Assembly: GCA_016744705.1 (NCBI GenBank)
Contig: JADGDU010000001.1
Coordinates: 203,913 to 267,912 of the forward strand
Length of the DNA stretch: 64,000 nt
Reading direction: 5' to 3'
Source: Candidatus Krumholzibacteriia bacterium
GTDB lineage: Bacteria; Krumholzibacteriota; Krumholzibacteriia; LZORAL124-64-63
The notes below the pieces were generated by a model. That model was not told where the DNA came from. It made no database searches and was given only the letters and a program-made list of their open reading frames with translations. Position 1 is the first letter of the stretch; each line of letters begins with the position of its first letter. The position numbers and the translations under genes are program-made. This document shows positions 37,024-46,342 of the stretch, piece by piece.

Positions 37024-39297
37024 ATGAAATCCCATTCGCTTTCCAGCATTCAGGGCCATCCCCCGTTTTCACTCAAGGCCCTGCGCTCAGCCTGGATCCT
37101 ATCCCTGTTGTTATTTCTCATGTCCTGCTCTCAAGCTTCAGCCATCAGCTTCTGGCTCTCCGATGTAACGGGAACCGACTTTCACGATTCCATCTACGCG
37201 GTCAACGAAGTGATATACCTCAGCGGGGAGTGGGACGTCTACGATTTCCCCTGTGCCATCGGCCATATTTACCTTGTGCCCAACGGCGTATATTCCAGCA
37301 CCGAGACCTACAACATCACCAACTATATGACCCGAAAGACTGTCCAGGGCTGTATGGGGGCCGGATCATTCTGGGGAGCCCTTCTCAAACTGCCGCCACT
37401 ACCCCTCGGTGAATATGATCTCATCATGGAGGAAAATCAGGACGGGCAGTTCAATCCCGGCACCGACCTCATGCTTCAAAATGGTGAGGCCTGGGTCTTG
37501 AAGGTGGTCGACCAAACCCTGGATCAGGAAGTCGACGTGGGCGGCATCAAACAAGATGCAGCTGAGCAGGCTGCCGAATGGCGCCGCACCGGAAACGGAA
37601 TCTCTGCCGGTCTGACGGCGGCGAACTTGCTTTCCTCGGCTCTGAACGGTGTGTCCATCGCCATCAGCACAGGCAAAAAAGCATTGGCCTACGGATTCGC
37701 CATATTTGGCATTGCCGGGGACCTGGATCTTCATCCCGTTCCCACCGGCTATGACGGGTCAGTCATTGGAGCAGGATCCACCTTGATGAACGCCGCCAGC
37801 ATGAACACTGCTGCCGTCTATCAGGACATCGCCAACGATCCACCCGATTATAATTACATCCAACCGGTGGTCCTTGAACCCATCGCCTATGAATACACCA
37901 GCACCTCAAATGCTGTGGCTAATGCCATCGTCGCCCTCCATAATAACGTTTCCGAGCAGGGAGCATTAGGAGCCGCTTTCTTGCACTCCTACGAGAAATT
38001 TCTGGGTGCCGAAGAGCATACGGAATATGTGCCCGCCTTGCAGCAACTTCGCTCTGCCCAGGAGTATTGCCTGCTTCTTTCCGGCACGCTGGACCAATCC
38101 CTGGGAATAATCGACGAGGTGGAAACAGCAATTGCCACAACAGGTTGGATCGATAGAGTGTTTTTAGCCGAACCGGCTCAGCAACTGCAAGAGAGGGTCA
38201 TCGCCAATGGGTTCACGCCGACCGAAGTCTCCGAAATGCACGATGTTGGCATGACCGAGGCTGAGGTTGATACCGCCCTCTTGGAGTTCTGCGCACTTGA
38301 TCTAACGAATATGGAAGATACGGATTTTCGCTCGCTACTGGAAACGCTGCGATCCACATCTCAGAACGCCATTAGCCACTACCAGGAAGTGGCAGCGGAC
38401 CTGGACAGCACCATGATCCCCCTACAATACGTGTGGCTCACACAACCAGTGGCGGCCATCGTTTGTGCCGATAGTATTGCCGAAGGCTCGTATATTCAGC
38501 TCGATGGTTCCACTTCAACCGATCCACAGGATCTTGTGTTGGCCTACAGTTGGGACCTGAATATGGATGGAGTTTTTGGCGACGGGGCTGCCGAAACTAT
38601 GATGTTCCAGCCACAACGTGAGGGACGCATTCTGATAGGATTGAAAGTGACCAACTCGGAAGGCGAATTTGACGTGTCTTACCGACGGCTGAATGTGGGG
38701 GATGTGAATCGCATTCCCCAGTTTGCCTCCATGAGCCCAGAGCCGCTGTTCCTGCGTATGGGAGCCGGCACAACCCAGGAATTCATGACTTCGGCTATAG
38801 ACCCTGATGGCGACAGCGTTAGCAACACCTGGTGGCTGGATCAAACGGAAGTGGCCAACACCGAGTCATACGCTTTCACTCCCACCGATGCGGGTTTGTA
38901 CCATTTGAAAGCCGGTGCCAGCGATGGCAGCCCACACAGCCCCGACACTTACCATACCTGGCGCATACTGGTGGATAATGGAGCGTCAGCTGTAGACCCG
39001 GATGAGGCGAGTTCGTCCCTGGCGCCCTCATGGCACCTATTCCCGAATCCCGCCAACCCCATCACCAATGTGGTTTTTGAATTGCCTCAAGCTGTCATGG
39101 TTCGCATTTCGGTATTCGATATTGCCGGGCACCATGTAAAGACTCTCATCGGAGGCGAAACAAAGAGCGCCGGCACCCACCGGGTGACCTGGAACGGGCG
39201 AGATTCTGCGGACCGGGCTGTGGCTACGGGAGTGTATTTTTACCGACTGGAAGCCGGGGAGTTTCAGGAGACTAAGCGAATGGTCCTCGTCAAATAG
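37024..39297 (+). CDS. Large secreted protein with PKD-like domains and FlgD-like sorting domain
   Basis: 757 residues. Long signal peptide, with the hydrophobic core at about 25-40. The N-terminal region is a beta-rich domain with two Cys, then a mostly helical middle (about 185-460) unlike any family I know. Two PKD/Ig-like domains follow (about 475-640; 'YIQLDGSTSTDPQDLVLAYSWDLNMDG', 'AIDPDGDSVSNTWWLD'). The FlgD-like C-terminal domain ('LFPNPANPITNV...ATGVYFYRL') ends in RMVLVK. Note PNPANP in place of PNPFNP. Surface or extracellular; role unknown. Confidence 0.8.
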   Translation: MKSHSLSSIQGHPPFSLKALRSAWILSLLLFLMSCSQASAISFWLSDVTGTDFHDSIYAVNEVIYLSGEWDVYDFPCAIGHIYLVPNGVYSSTETYNITNYMTRKTVQGCMGAGSFWGALLKLPPLPLGEYDLIMEENQDGQFNPGTDLMLQNGEAWVLKVVDQTLDQEVDVGGIKQDAAEQAAEWRRTGNGISAGLTAANLLSSALNGVSIAISTGKKALAYGFAIFGIAGDLDLHPVPTGYDGSVIGAGSTLMNAASMNTAAVYQDIANDPPDYNYIQPVVLEPIAYEYTSTSNAVANAIVALHNNVSEQGALGAAFLHSYEKFLGAEEHTEYVPALQQLRSAQEYCLLLSGTLDQSLGIIDEVETAIATTGWIDRVFLAEPAQQLQERVIANGFTPTEVSEMHDVGMTEAEVDTALLEFCALDLTNMEDTDFRSLLETLRSTSQNAISHYQEVAADLDSTMIPLQYVWLTQPVAAIVCADSIAEGSYIQLDGSTSTDPQDLVLAYSWDLNMDGVFGDGAAETMMFQPQREGRILIGLKVTNSEGEFDVSYRRLNVGDVNRIPQFASMSPEPLFLRMGAGTTQEFMTSAIDPDGDSVSNTWWLDQTEVANTESYAFTPTDAGLYHLKAGASDGSPHSPDTYHTWRILVDNGASAVDPDEASSSLAPSWHLFPNPANPITNVVFELPQAVMVRISVFDIAGHHVKTLIGGETKSAGTHRVTWNGRDSADRAVATGVYFYRLEAGEFQETKRMVLVK

Positions 39298-39343
39298 ATG
39301 ATCGAGGACTCATTCGATTTTACAACATATCCAAGGTCAATAT

Positions 39344-39868
39344 CTAGTCCTCTAAGGGTCTCAAACTCCTGAGGTCATAAACGAACCGGGAGGTTTCTGT
39401 TTGGAAAAAACCGACCTGAGAGTAGTACTTCTCTTCACCAAAATCGATTCCAAAATTCAGTGTTCGGCATTGATGATTGCCTGCTTCATACCGGGTCTTA
39501 TCTGAAAGAACTCCCACATAGGTGGCCTGGGCCAGGTCGAGGCTTTTCAGTTTTGCATTTTCGATCAGATTGGTAAACCCTGCCTTCAATTCGGCTTTCA
39601 CTTCTTCAGATTTAAAGCCAGTGGCCAGTTCGTCTTTGATGCTTTTTTCTTTGGGATTTGTTTCATCCAGACCATCAACCAGTTCTTTTACATTTTCGTC
39701 GGTAAGCAACATGGCCACGTAGGCGTCGACGTTTTGACTTTGGATGGCATCGAACACGTTTTTGCAAAGGTCATCATCAGTGAGGATTTTTTGTTCACCA
39801 CAACCGGAGACAGACAAAAGAACAATGGCAAGGACGGCAATCAGAGGAAGTGCAGATTTTTTAAACAT
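39344..39868 (-). CDS. Lipoprotein, short member of the local paralogous family
   Basis: 174 residues from the ATG at 39868, chosen because AAGGGA lies eight bases before it; an ATG nine bases further upstream has no room for a ribosome binding site. Lipoprotein signal 'VLLSVSGCGEQ'. The mature part ('DLCKNVFDAIQSQNVDAYVAML', then 'SIKDEL', 'AQATYVGVL') is clearly related to the lipoprotein at 11172-12017 but lacks its C-terminal domain. Function unknown. It is separated from the upstream gene on the same strand by about 170 bases. Confidence 0.75.
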   Translation of the reverse strand: MFKKSALPLIAVLAIVLLSVSGCGEQKILTDDDLCKNVFDAIQSQNVDAYVAMLLTDENVKELVDGLDETNPKEKSIKDELATGFKSEEVKAELKAGFTNLIENAKLKSLDLAQATYVGVLSDKTRYEAGNHQCRTLNFGIDFGEEKYYSQVGFFQTETSRFVYDLRSLRPLED

Positions 39869-40036
39869 TATTCTCATCCCTTGATCAATCAGGATAAATT
39901 TGGCCGTGTATGCGGCTTTTTTAGTGAATCGACATTCAAAGTTGATAAGGAATTGACTAGGTGGCAAGGAATATTAGAGTACTGAATTACCAACTTTAAA
40001 TGCGCCGCCACCATAAGCATGGGAAACTGAAAAGTT

Positions 40037-40843
40037 TTAACGCTCGACCAAGACAGCCTCAATATCTGAATCCGAAATGTATCCCGTGAAAACTCCGATC
40101 CCCCTCTTGACCACAACTCCATCCCGGCCAATCAACAAATTGGTTGGCAATACATACTCCCGGTACATAGGCCATTGCACTCGCTGGTGCATGTCGTACA
40201 GAGCATCAAAGGTGTAGCCACCGTCCTGAAGCATTTGTTGGCCATTGGCGGTCTCGTCTTCCGTGTCCACGGTCAGCACGAGCAATCCAAGGGCCCCGTA
40301 GGTATCATGAACTGCCTGGAGCAAAGGAAGCTCTTCGCGGCAGGGAGGGCACCATGCCGCCCAGAAATTCAGCAGCACAGGCCGGTTGCCTCGTAGCTCG
40401 GAAAACAGAACAGAATTCCCATCCGCATCAACCAACCGGAAATCCGGAGCCGGCATGCCCACAAGCGGGGTGTCCTCGTTGGTGGTACCGACCCAACGGG
40501 TGAAGGTGGCCTGTTTGTCACCTGCCATAGCGATGATAGTGAATTCGTGATCTCCAGAGGCCAACGTGTCTGGAGAAATGGTCCAACTCCATGGTGATTC
40601 TTCAAGGGTGGAAATCAGATCTCCATCCAGGAAAAGTGACATGGACTCGGTTTCTTCAGCTGTTACACTCAGTTGGAATTCGTTATTCAGGACGACTTCA
40701 GTATCAGGTGACACGGATAGTATTTCCGGGGTAAGTGAAGGAGCAGCCGGGCTGTTGTCTTCATCACTGCAACCAATCAGTAATCCGGAGCAAAGAATCA
40801 GGATGAATAAAAAACTCATCACAGCAGTTCCATATCTAGTCAC
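40037..40843 (-). CDS. TlpA/ResA-like thioredoxin lipoprotein with N-terminal Ig-like domain
   Basis: 268 residues from GTG 40843, preceded by GGAGGAAATT. Lipoprotein signal ('LCSGLLIGCSDED', Cys25). Residues about 45-125 form an Ig-like domain ('SLFLDGDLISTLEESPWSWTI...SGDHEFTIIA'). The C-terminal redoxin domain (about 130-268) has the active site 'WAAWCPPCREELP' (Cys165, Cys168) and the cis-Pro loop 'VLPTNLLI'. Predicted membrane-tethered thiol reductase in the periplasm, as in cytochrome c maturation or disulfide reduction. No cytochrome genes lie nearby. An Ig-like fusion to a TlpA fold is uncommon. Confidence 0.85.
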   Translation of the reverse strand: MTRYGTAVMSFLFILILCSGLLIGCSDEDNSPAAPSLTPEILSVSPDTEVVLNNEFQLSVTAEETESMSLFLDGDLISTLEESPWSWTISPDTLASGDHEFTIIAMAGDKQATFTRWVGTTNEDTPLVGMPAPDFRLVDADGNSVLFSELRGNRPVLLNFWAAWCPPCREELPLLQAVHDTYGALGLLVLTVDTEDETANGQQMLQDGGYTFDALYDMHQRVQWPMYREYVLPTNLLIGRDGVVVKRGIGVFTGYISDSDIEAVLVER

Positions 40844-41001
40844 AATTTCCTCCAAGAAATAACTGCACAACACTACTGCTGGCTGTGGGGATGGGAACAA
40901 TCGCAGGGTACAACTTCGCACAACTGGTCAAATGCCGCAGCAGCCATTATCATTTTACCTACCAGATAATTTGTACGCCATATTTCAGAGAGCCCCATCC
41001 A

Positions 41002-41415
41002 GTGAAAATTCCCAACAAGCCTGCCAACGTGGACGACCTCAAGACCTGGGTCAAATTCCGCCAGAAAATGTGCGATGACTGCCGGGCTACCTGCTGCAGC
41101 TTGCCTGTGGAGGTTAAAACCAGCGATTTGGTTCGCATGGGTCTCATCAATGAATTTGACCTACAGGAAAATCCCAAGGTCATTTTCAAGCGTTTGCACA
41201 AAGAAAAAATCGTACAACATTTCCATGCCAAGAGCCAGACACTGACTCTTGCCCAGATGTCCAACGGAGACTGCATTTATTTGGATCAGAGCATGCGCCG
41301 CTGCACCATTTACGATCTTCGTCCTGATACCTGCCGCCAGCATCCCATCAAAGGACCCCGGCCTGGATATTGCGCTTTCATTCCTAAGAGTCACGCCCCA
41401 GCAAAGAAACGGTGA
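41002..41415 (+). CDS. YkgJ family cysteine-cluster protein
   Basis: 137 residues from GTG 41002; an open frame extends further upstream but has no family sequence. The signature 'MCDDCRATCCSLPVEV' is the N-terminal CxxCxxCC-type cluster of the YkgJ/PF03692 family. More Cys follow in 'GDCIYLDQSMRRCTIYDLRPDTCRQHP' and 'PGYCAFIP'. Members bind zinc or an iron-sulfur centre; function is mostly unknown. It ends three bases before the convergent RidA gene. Confidence 0.82.
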   Translation: MKIPNKPANVDDLKTWVKFRQKMCDDCRATCCSLPVEVKTSDLVRMGLINEFDLQENPKVIFKRLHKEKIVQHFHAKSQTLTLAQMSNGDCIYLDQSMRRCTIYDLRPDTCRQHPIKGPRPGYCAFIPKSHAPAKKR

Positions 41416-41418
41416 AGA

Positions 41419-41769
41419 CTAAATTTTGGCGGCAGTGACTGTCATTTCCACCAGAAGTGTATCTCTGGCCATTCTGGATTCCACGCAGGCTCTTGCGGGT
41501 TCAAAACCAGCAACAACCCAGGCATCCCAGACTTCGTTCATCGCCTGGAAATGGGCCATATCTCTGAGATAGATTGTCACCGATAGCATGTGTTTAGGGC
41601 TTGAGCCGTACTTTTCCAACAGATCAGTAATTTTCTGCAGAACGACTTCGGTTTGCTCTTTGATGTCTGTATCTGGCTCTCCACAAGTTTGACCACACAG
41701 ATAGATGGTACCGTTGTGTTCCACCACTCTGCTCATTCTTCCTGTTCCTTCAAATCTCTGTATTTCCAA
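41419..41769 (-). CDS. RidA family (YjgF/UK114) enamine/imine deaminase
   Basis: 116 residues from TTG 41769, with AAGGAGAA upstream, giving the normal family length. Characteristic segments: 'GTGRMSRVVEHNGTIYLCGQT', 'LLEKYGSSPKHMLSVTIYLRDM', 'FQAMNEVWDAWV' and 'PARACVESRMARDTLLVEMTVTA', the last holding the substrate-binding Arg. RidA hydrolyses reactive enamine intermediates, such as 2-aminoacrylate, from PLP enzymes. The subgroup with 'GQT.GEPDTDI.EQT' resembles the stand-alone Rid clades rather than classic RidA, so substrate range may differ. Confidence 0.85.
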   Translation of the reverse strand: MEIQRFEGTGRMSRVVEHNGTIYLCGQTCGEPDTDIKEQTEVVLQKITDLLEKYGSSPKHMLSVTIYLRDMAHFQAMNEVWDAWVVAGFEPARACVESRMARDTLLVEMTVTAAKI

Positions 41770-41919
41770 TTCATTCTCCTTTTGGGGTCGACTCTTATTT
41801 TTGCAGAATGTACTATCACGATCAGAACGCTTCAAGCCAAGATCCCATTCTATCGTAAGAATGTTGAAGCATCTACGTTACCTAAGTACATTTTTTCTGT
41901 AATTAAAAGGATGGATACA

Positions 41920-42348
41920 ATGTCTGAAACTCACAACCCAGGGGGTGACTACCAGATCCAGCGAGAACAAATTCATCCTCACTGTTTCGCCTGTGCCCCC
42001 GAACACCCCTTCGGACTTCAGCTCCAGTTTACCGTGGATGAATCCGGTGCTCTGTCGGCCACTTTTGCTTGTGCGGAAAAATACGAGGGCTATCCCAAAT
42101 ACCTACATGGTGGAATCACCTCGACCCTGTTGGATGCGGTCATGACCAACTGCCTGATTGCCGCTGGCACCCCCGGATTGACAGGAAAACTGGAGATTCG
42201 TTTCCTCAATCCGGTGTTGATCGGCCAGGATGCCACGATTCGTGGCTGGCAGGTCAAATCCAGGGGACCACTGCATGTCATGGCCAGCGAGTTGGCTCAG
42301 AATGGAGAAATTTTAGCCACCGCCTCTGCCGTTTTCATGGAGTTCTAA
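41920..42348 (+). CDS. PaaI-type hotdog-fold thioesterase
   Basis: 142 residues from ATG 41920 (AAAGGA at a spacing of about eight). The hotdog core is visible: 'CFACAPEHPFGLQLQF', the conserved 'YLHGGITSTLLDAVMTNCL' helix with HGG, 'LEIRFLNPVLIG' and 'GEILATASAVFMEF'. This subgroup hydrolyses acyl-CoA thioesters, often aryl- or small-acyl-CoA. No pathway neighbours help to name the substrate. It converges on the metal transporter operon. Confidence 0.82.
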   Translation: MSETHNPGGDYQIQREQIHPHCFACAPEHPFGLQLQFTVDESGALSATFACAEKYEGYPKYLHGGITSTLLDAVMTNCLIAAGTPGLTGKLEIRFLNPVLIGQDATIRGWQVKSRGPLHVMASELAQNGEILATASAVFMEF

Positions 42349-42367
42349 GGTTTTGTAACCCTGTCCC

Positions 42368-43489
42368 TCACGATGCCGTTCCGCTCAAGGCCTCCCCTGC
42401 CGCCACCCTACCGTCGCAAGTCAAACTCAACTGCCCGTCGTCCAGCACTACCAGACCGCGCCGCACCGCCAGCTCCACCGTGCGGCGGGTAAACTCCGGC
42501 GTCCACCCCACATGCTTGCCGTGCAAATGCTCTACCCGCGACTCCTCGGCCTCATCGGGTGAGCCCTCATGCTGGGCCAAGTGGATAGCCAGCATGACCT
42601 GGGCAAATTCCCAACGTTGTCGGCGGCGGCGGCTGATCACGGCCACCAGGCCCCGACCCGGCGCCATCAGGAACACAGCGGCGAACACGGCCCCCACTCC
42701 CACGGCCATACAACCAGCGATGGACGCGTCCAAAATATTGGCCCACCAGAAGCCCAGCACGGCGGCCACCGACCCCAGCAAGGCCGACAACCCCAGCATC
42801 ACTGCCAGACGGTCGGTGAGCAGGTAGGCTGCGGCGGGCGGACCGATCATCAGGGCCACCACCAGGATTAGGCCCACGGCGTCAAAAGCACCCACGGCGG
42901 TGAGCGATACCAACGACATGAGACCGTAGTGAATGACGGCCGGCGCAAAGCCCAGTGAGGCCGCCAGACCAGCGTCGAAGGTGGCCAGTTTCAGTTCCTT
43001 GAAGAAGGCCGTCACCATAACCAGGTTCAGCAACGCGATGCCCCCCATGAGCCACAGACCGCGCGGACCCAGATCCATGCCCCCGACTTCAAAACGGTTG
43101 AACGGCGCGTAGGCCAGCTCGCCCAAAAGGACAGCATCCACGTCGAGGTGCACGTTGCCGGCATAACGCGTGATGAGCACTACGCCCACAGAGAACAGCG
43201 CCGGAAAGACCAGCCCCATGGCGGCATCTTCCTTGAGGAGACGACTACGGGTGAGTGCCTCCACCAGGGCCACAGTCAGCACGCCGGTGGCCGCGGCGCC
43301 TAACACCAGCCAAGGCGAGCTGAGATCACCGGTGATGAAGAAGGCTACCACGATGCCCGGCAGAATGGCGTGGCTGATGGCGTCGGACAGCATAGCCAAG
43401 CGGCGCAAGACCAGGAAGGTGCCGACCAGGCTGCAAGCCACGGCGGTGACCACGGCGATGAGGAGGATTTCCAATTGTGGGGCACTCAT
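42368..43489 (-). CDS. Manganese/zinc/iron ABC transporter permease with C-terminal winged-helix domain (second permease)
   Basis: 373 residues. Eight to nine transmembrane helices of the ABC-3 (TroC/TroD/ZnuB) family, with 'VGTFLVLRRLAMLSDAISHAILPGIV' at the N-terminus and 'AVGLILVVALMIGPPAAAYLLTDRL' in the middle. The last about 75 residues ('HVGWTPEFTRRTVELAVRRGLVVLDDGQLSLT') form a cytoplasmic winged-helix domain like the DtxR DNA-binding fold. The start overlaps the preceding gene by four bases (ATGA), so translation is coupled. Last gene of the metal operon. Confidence 0.9.
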   Translation of the reverse strand: MSAPQLEILLIAVVTAVACSLVGTFLVLRRLAMLSDAISHAILPGIVVAFFITGDLSSPWLVLGAAATGVLTVALVEALTRSRLLKEDAAMGLVFPALFSVGVVLITRYAGNVHLDVDAVLLGELAYAPFNRFEVGGMDLGPRGLWLMGGIALLNLVMVTAFFKELKLATFDAGLAASLGFAPAVIHYGLMSLVSLTAVGAFDAVGLILVVALMIGPPAAAYLLTDRLAVMLGLSALLGSVAAVLGFWWANILDASIAGCMAVGVGAVFAAVFLMAPGRGLVAVISRRRRQRWEFAQVMLAIHLAQHEGSPDEAEESRVEHLHGKHVGWTPEFTRRTVELAVRRGLVVLDDGQLSLTCDGRVAAGEALSGTAS

Positions 43490-44622
43490 GATTCGGCACC
43501 TCCCTGAACCAGGTTGCGGGCCGCATCGAGGCCGGCGTCAGTGATGGTCCACAGACCGTCCGGGCTTTGCAACGCCAACCCTCGCTGGGCCAGTTGTTCC
43601 AAACTGCGCCTAACACCGGCATGAGGGCTCATGGTCTGTAAGGCCTCGATCTGGTGAGGCGCATCCACAGGCGACGGATGCTGTGATGCCAGACGGAAGA
43701 GATCGGCCAGCACATAGTCGGTTTTGAGCTGACGACGCTGGCGCCAGCGACGCCACTCGGCCGCCAGCAGACCGCGGCGTGGGGCCAGCAGTAACGACAG
43801 CACAGTAATGGTGGTGACAGTCAGAATGATAGTCGGGCCAGTGGGCAGATGCGCGATGGTGCTGGAGAGCACGGCGCCTACCACGCCGCTTAAGGCCCCA
43901 AAAAATCCGGCTAACAAAACCAGTGAGCCCAGACGGTCAGTCCACTGGCGAGCGGCGGCAGCCGGGGCCACGATCATGGCGCTCATGAGTACCACACCCA
44001 CCGTTTGCAGACCGGTGACGATGGCCACCACCAACAGCGTGGTCAGGAGCACGTCGAGCACCCGCACGGGCATACCCAGCGCACCGGCAAAAGCGGGGTC
44101 AAAACTGAGGATCTTGAATTCTTTCCAGAACAGCATCAGGGTCACCAGAACAACCGCGCCCAGGATGGCCATGGTCACCAGGTCGTCGCTCACCATGGCC
44201 GCCGCCTGACCAAAGAGAAACTTCTCCAGTCCCGCCTGGCCCGCGCCCGCCGTCCGCTGCACCATTGACATGAGCACCATGCCGGCACCAAAAAAAACAG
44301 ACAGCATGAGGCCCAGGGCGGTGTCGGTTTTCACCCGAGTGGTGCGCACGATGAGCATCACCAGCAGGGCCGCAATCCAACCAGATATAGCCGCGCCCAA
44401 CACCAACACCAGCGGGGTTTTGGTGCCGGTGAGCATAAAAGCCAGTACAATGCCGGGCAGGGCAGCGTGACTCACCGCGTCGCCCAGCAAACTCTGCCGG
44501 CGCAACACCGCGAAGGCACCCAACATGCCGGCCAGCAACCCCAGCGCCGCCGAGCCCAGGGCCACGGTGCGCAGGGTGTAGTCGAAGAGAAGATCGTGAC
44601 CGATGCCCGCCAGCTCACTCAT
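43486..44622 (-). CDS. Manganese/zinc/iron ABC transporter permease with C-terminal winged-helix domain (first permease)
   Basis: 378 residues. ABC-3 family permease ('[30 protein letters not shown]', '[24 protein letters not shown]') with about eight helices. A C-terminal extension ('[38 protein letters not shown]') is again winged-helix-like, as in its partner. It overlaps the ATPase gene and the second permease gene by four bases each. Together they form the heterodimeric membrane channel for the imported metal. Confidence 0.9.
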   Translation of the reverse strand: MSELAGIGHDLLFDYTLRTVALGSAALGLLAGMLGAFAVLRRQSLLGDAVSHAALPGIVLAFMLTGTKTPLVLVLGAAISGWIAALLVMLIVRTTRVKTDTALGLMLSVFFGAGMVLMSMVQRTAGAGQAGLEKFLFGQAAAMVSDDLVTMAILGAVVLVTLMLFWKEFKILSFDPAFAGALGMPVRVLDVLLTTLLVVAIVTGLQTVGVVLMSAMIVAPAAAARQWTDRLGSLVLLAGFFGALSGVVGAVLSSTIAHLPTGPTIILTVTTITVLSLLLAPRRGLLAAEWRRWRQRRQLKTDYVLADLFRLASQHPSPVDAPHQIEALQTMSPHAGVRRSLEQLAQRGLALQSPDGLWTITDAGLDAARNLVQGGAES

Positions 44623-45422
44623 GGCTGGATCTTTCCGTAGCCTGACAGGCCGTGGTCCTGGTCGTCATCTGCCGGAGCCGGATCGGCCGGGGCCTGACGC
44701 TGCAGGAAGTCTACGCGGCCACCGTAGGCCATACGCAAATTCTCGTCTGTAAAAGTGGTCTCCACCGGGCCGCTGGCAATGCGGCGCACGTTGAGCAGGG
44801 TGACCCAGTCAAAATATTCAGTGACGGTCTGCAGGTCATGATGCACAACCACTACGGTGCGTCCTTGCTCACGCAGCTCCTTCAGCAAATCAACGATGGC
44901 GCGCTCGGTCTTGGCATCCACGCCCTGAAATGGCTCGTCCATGAAGTACACCTGAGCGTCCTGCACCAGGGCGCGGGCCAGGAACACCCGCTGCTGCTGG
45001 CCCCCCGACAACTCGCTGATCTGGCGTGTGGCGAAGTCATCCATACCCAACTTCACCAGAGCCTCCATGGCAGCCTCACGCTCCTTCTTGCCCGGCCGGC
45101 GCAGCCAGCCGAGAGCGCCGTAACGGCCCATCATCACCACATCCAGCACGGTGGTGGGGAAGTCCCAGTCGACGCTGCCGCGTTGGGGCACGTAGCCCAC
45201 CAAATGGCGGTTCTCGGCGTAGGACTTGCCGTGGATCTGCACATTGCCCGCCGCTGTGGGCACCAGCCCCAGGATGGCCTTGATGAGAGTGGTCTTGCCG
45301 GCTCCGTTGGGGCCCATGATCGCCATGAGCTTACCGGCCGGCACCTCCAAGTCGATGTCCCATAGCACGGGACGTTCGCGGTAGGCTACAGTGAGATCAG
45401 TGGCCACGACGGCGTGAATCAT
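44619..45422 (-). CDS. Metal ABC transporter ATP-binding protein
   Basis: 267 residues. Walker A 'GPNGAGKTT', Q-loop '[19 protein letters not shown]' (typical of Mn/Zn/Fe importers), signature 'LSGGQQQRV', Walker B 'VYFMDEPF', and H-loop '[11 protein letters not shown]'. Energises import through the two downstream permeases. Four-base overlaps with both neighbouring genes. A short acidic C-terminal tail ('[11 protein letters not shown]') is unusual but harmless-looking. Confidence 0.92.
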   Translation of the reverse strand: MIHAVVATDLTVAYRERPVLWDIDLEVPAGKLMAIMGPNGAGKTTLIKAILGLVPTAAGNVQIHGKSYAENRHLVGYVPQRGSVDWDFPTTVLDVVMMGRYGALGWLRRPGKKEREAAMEALVKLGMDDFATRQISELSGGQQQRVFLARALVQDAQVYFMDEPFQGVDAKTERAIVDLLKELREQGRTVVVVHHDLQTVTEYFDWVTLLNVRRIASGPVETTFTDENLRMAYGGRVDFLQRQAPADPAPADDDQDHGLSGYGKIQP

Positions 45423-46342
45423 TTTCCTTCTCCACCAGTGAGGGCGCTTACGATGGTGTCGACATTGTGCCGAACCATTCCCAGATACGTGCCCTGCGGT
45501 GTGCCGGAGTCACCCATGGCGTCGCTGTATATTTCTCCGCCGACCACCACTTCGAACCCCTTGGCCCGAACGGCCTCCCGCACGGCCTCGATGGCCCGGG
45601 GCGACACTGAGGTCTCCATGAAAAGGGCCGGGATCTTGCGGCTGGCGATGAGCGCAGCCAGGTTCTGCACATCGGCGGTACCAGCCTCGGTGACGGTGCT
45701 GATGCCTTGCAATCCCACCACCTCCAGGCCATAACCGCGGCCCAGATAGTTGAAAGCATCGTGGGCGGTGATGAGCATGCGCTGCTGCGGCTGGATGCGC
45801 GAAATCTGCGCGCGACAGTACTCGTCCAGTTCAGTGAGTTGAGCACGGTAGGCCGTGGCGTTGGTTTGATAGTGCGCCGCGTGTTCCGGATCGACCTCCG
45901 CCAGCTTTGCGGCCACGGCATCCAGAGCCAGGCGCCAGCGGGCCACGTCGAACCACAGGTGAGGATCATGGGCGCCGTCTAGCACAATGAGCTCGGCTTC
46001 TGGCACGGCTTCAGCCGCCGCCAGGGTGGGCTTGCGCGAGTTAAGCCGTTCGAGCACCTCGCCCATCTTGGCCTCCAGATGCAACCCGTTGTAGACGATG
46101 AGGTCGGCCTGGGTGAGCCGGTCCACATCGCCGGCCGAGGCCTTGTACTGGTGCGGGTCGATGCCTGGGCCCATGAGCACCGAAAGCTCCACATGCTCGG
46201 CGCCGATGACGCGAATGAGGTCGCCCACCTGCATGGTGGTGGCCACGACGTAAAGCTTACCGGTATCGGCCGGTTTGTCGTTGCCGCCACAGCCGGCAAT
46301 GGCCAAGGAGAGGATCAGTAAAAGGAATAGTGCGTGCTTCAT
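45419..46342 (-). CDS. Metal ABC transporter substrate-binding lipoprotein (TroA/ZnuA family)
   Basis: 307 residues. Lipoprotein signal ('[12 protein letters not shown]'). Cluster A-I binding-protein fold with the four expected metal-ligand positions: His in '[12 protein letters not shown]', His in '[11 protein letters not shown]', His in '[16 protein letters not shown]' and Asp in '[12 protein letters not shown]'. No His-rich loop, which favours manganese or iron over zinc. The start overlaps the regulator's stop by one base (TGATG). Captures metal in the periplasm and delivers it to the permeases. Confidence 0.92.
   Translation of the reverse strand: MKHALFLLLILSLAIAGCGGNDKPADTGKLYVVATTMQVGDLIRVIGAEHVELSVLMGPGIDPHQYKASAGDVDRLTQADLIVYNGLHLEAKMGEVLERLNSRKPTLAAAEAVPEAELIVLDGAHDPHLWFDVARWRLALDAVAAKLAEVDPEHAAHYQTNATAYRAQLTELDEYCRAQISRIQPQQRMLITAHDAFNYLGRGYGLEVVGLQGISTVTEAGTADVQNLAALIASRKIPALFMETSVSPRAIEAVREAVRAKGFEVVVGGEIYSDAMGDSGTPQGTYLGMVRHNVDTIVSALTGGEGK

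Noticed and set aside
44652..45365. Open frame of 237 codons on the plus strand
   Set aside because: Antisense shadow of the ABC ATPase gene, caused by high GC at third positions.
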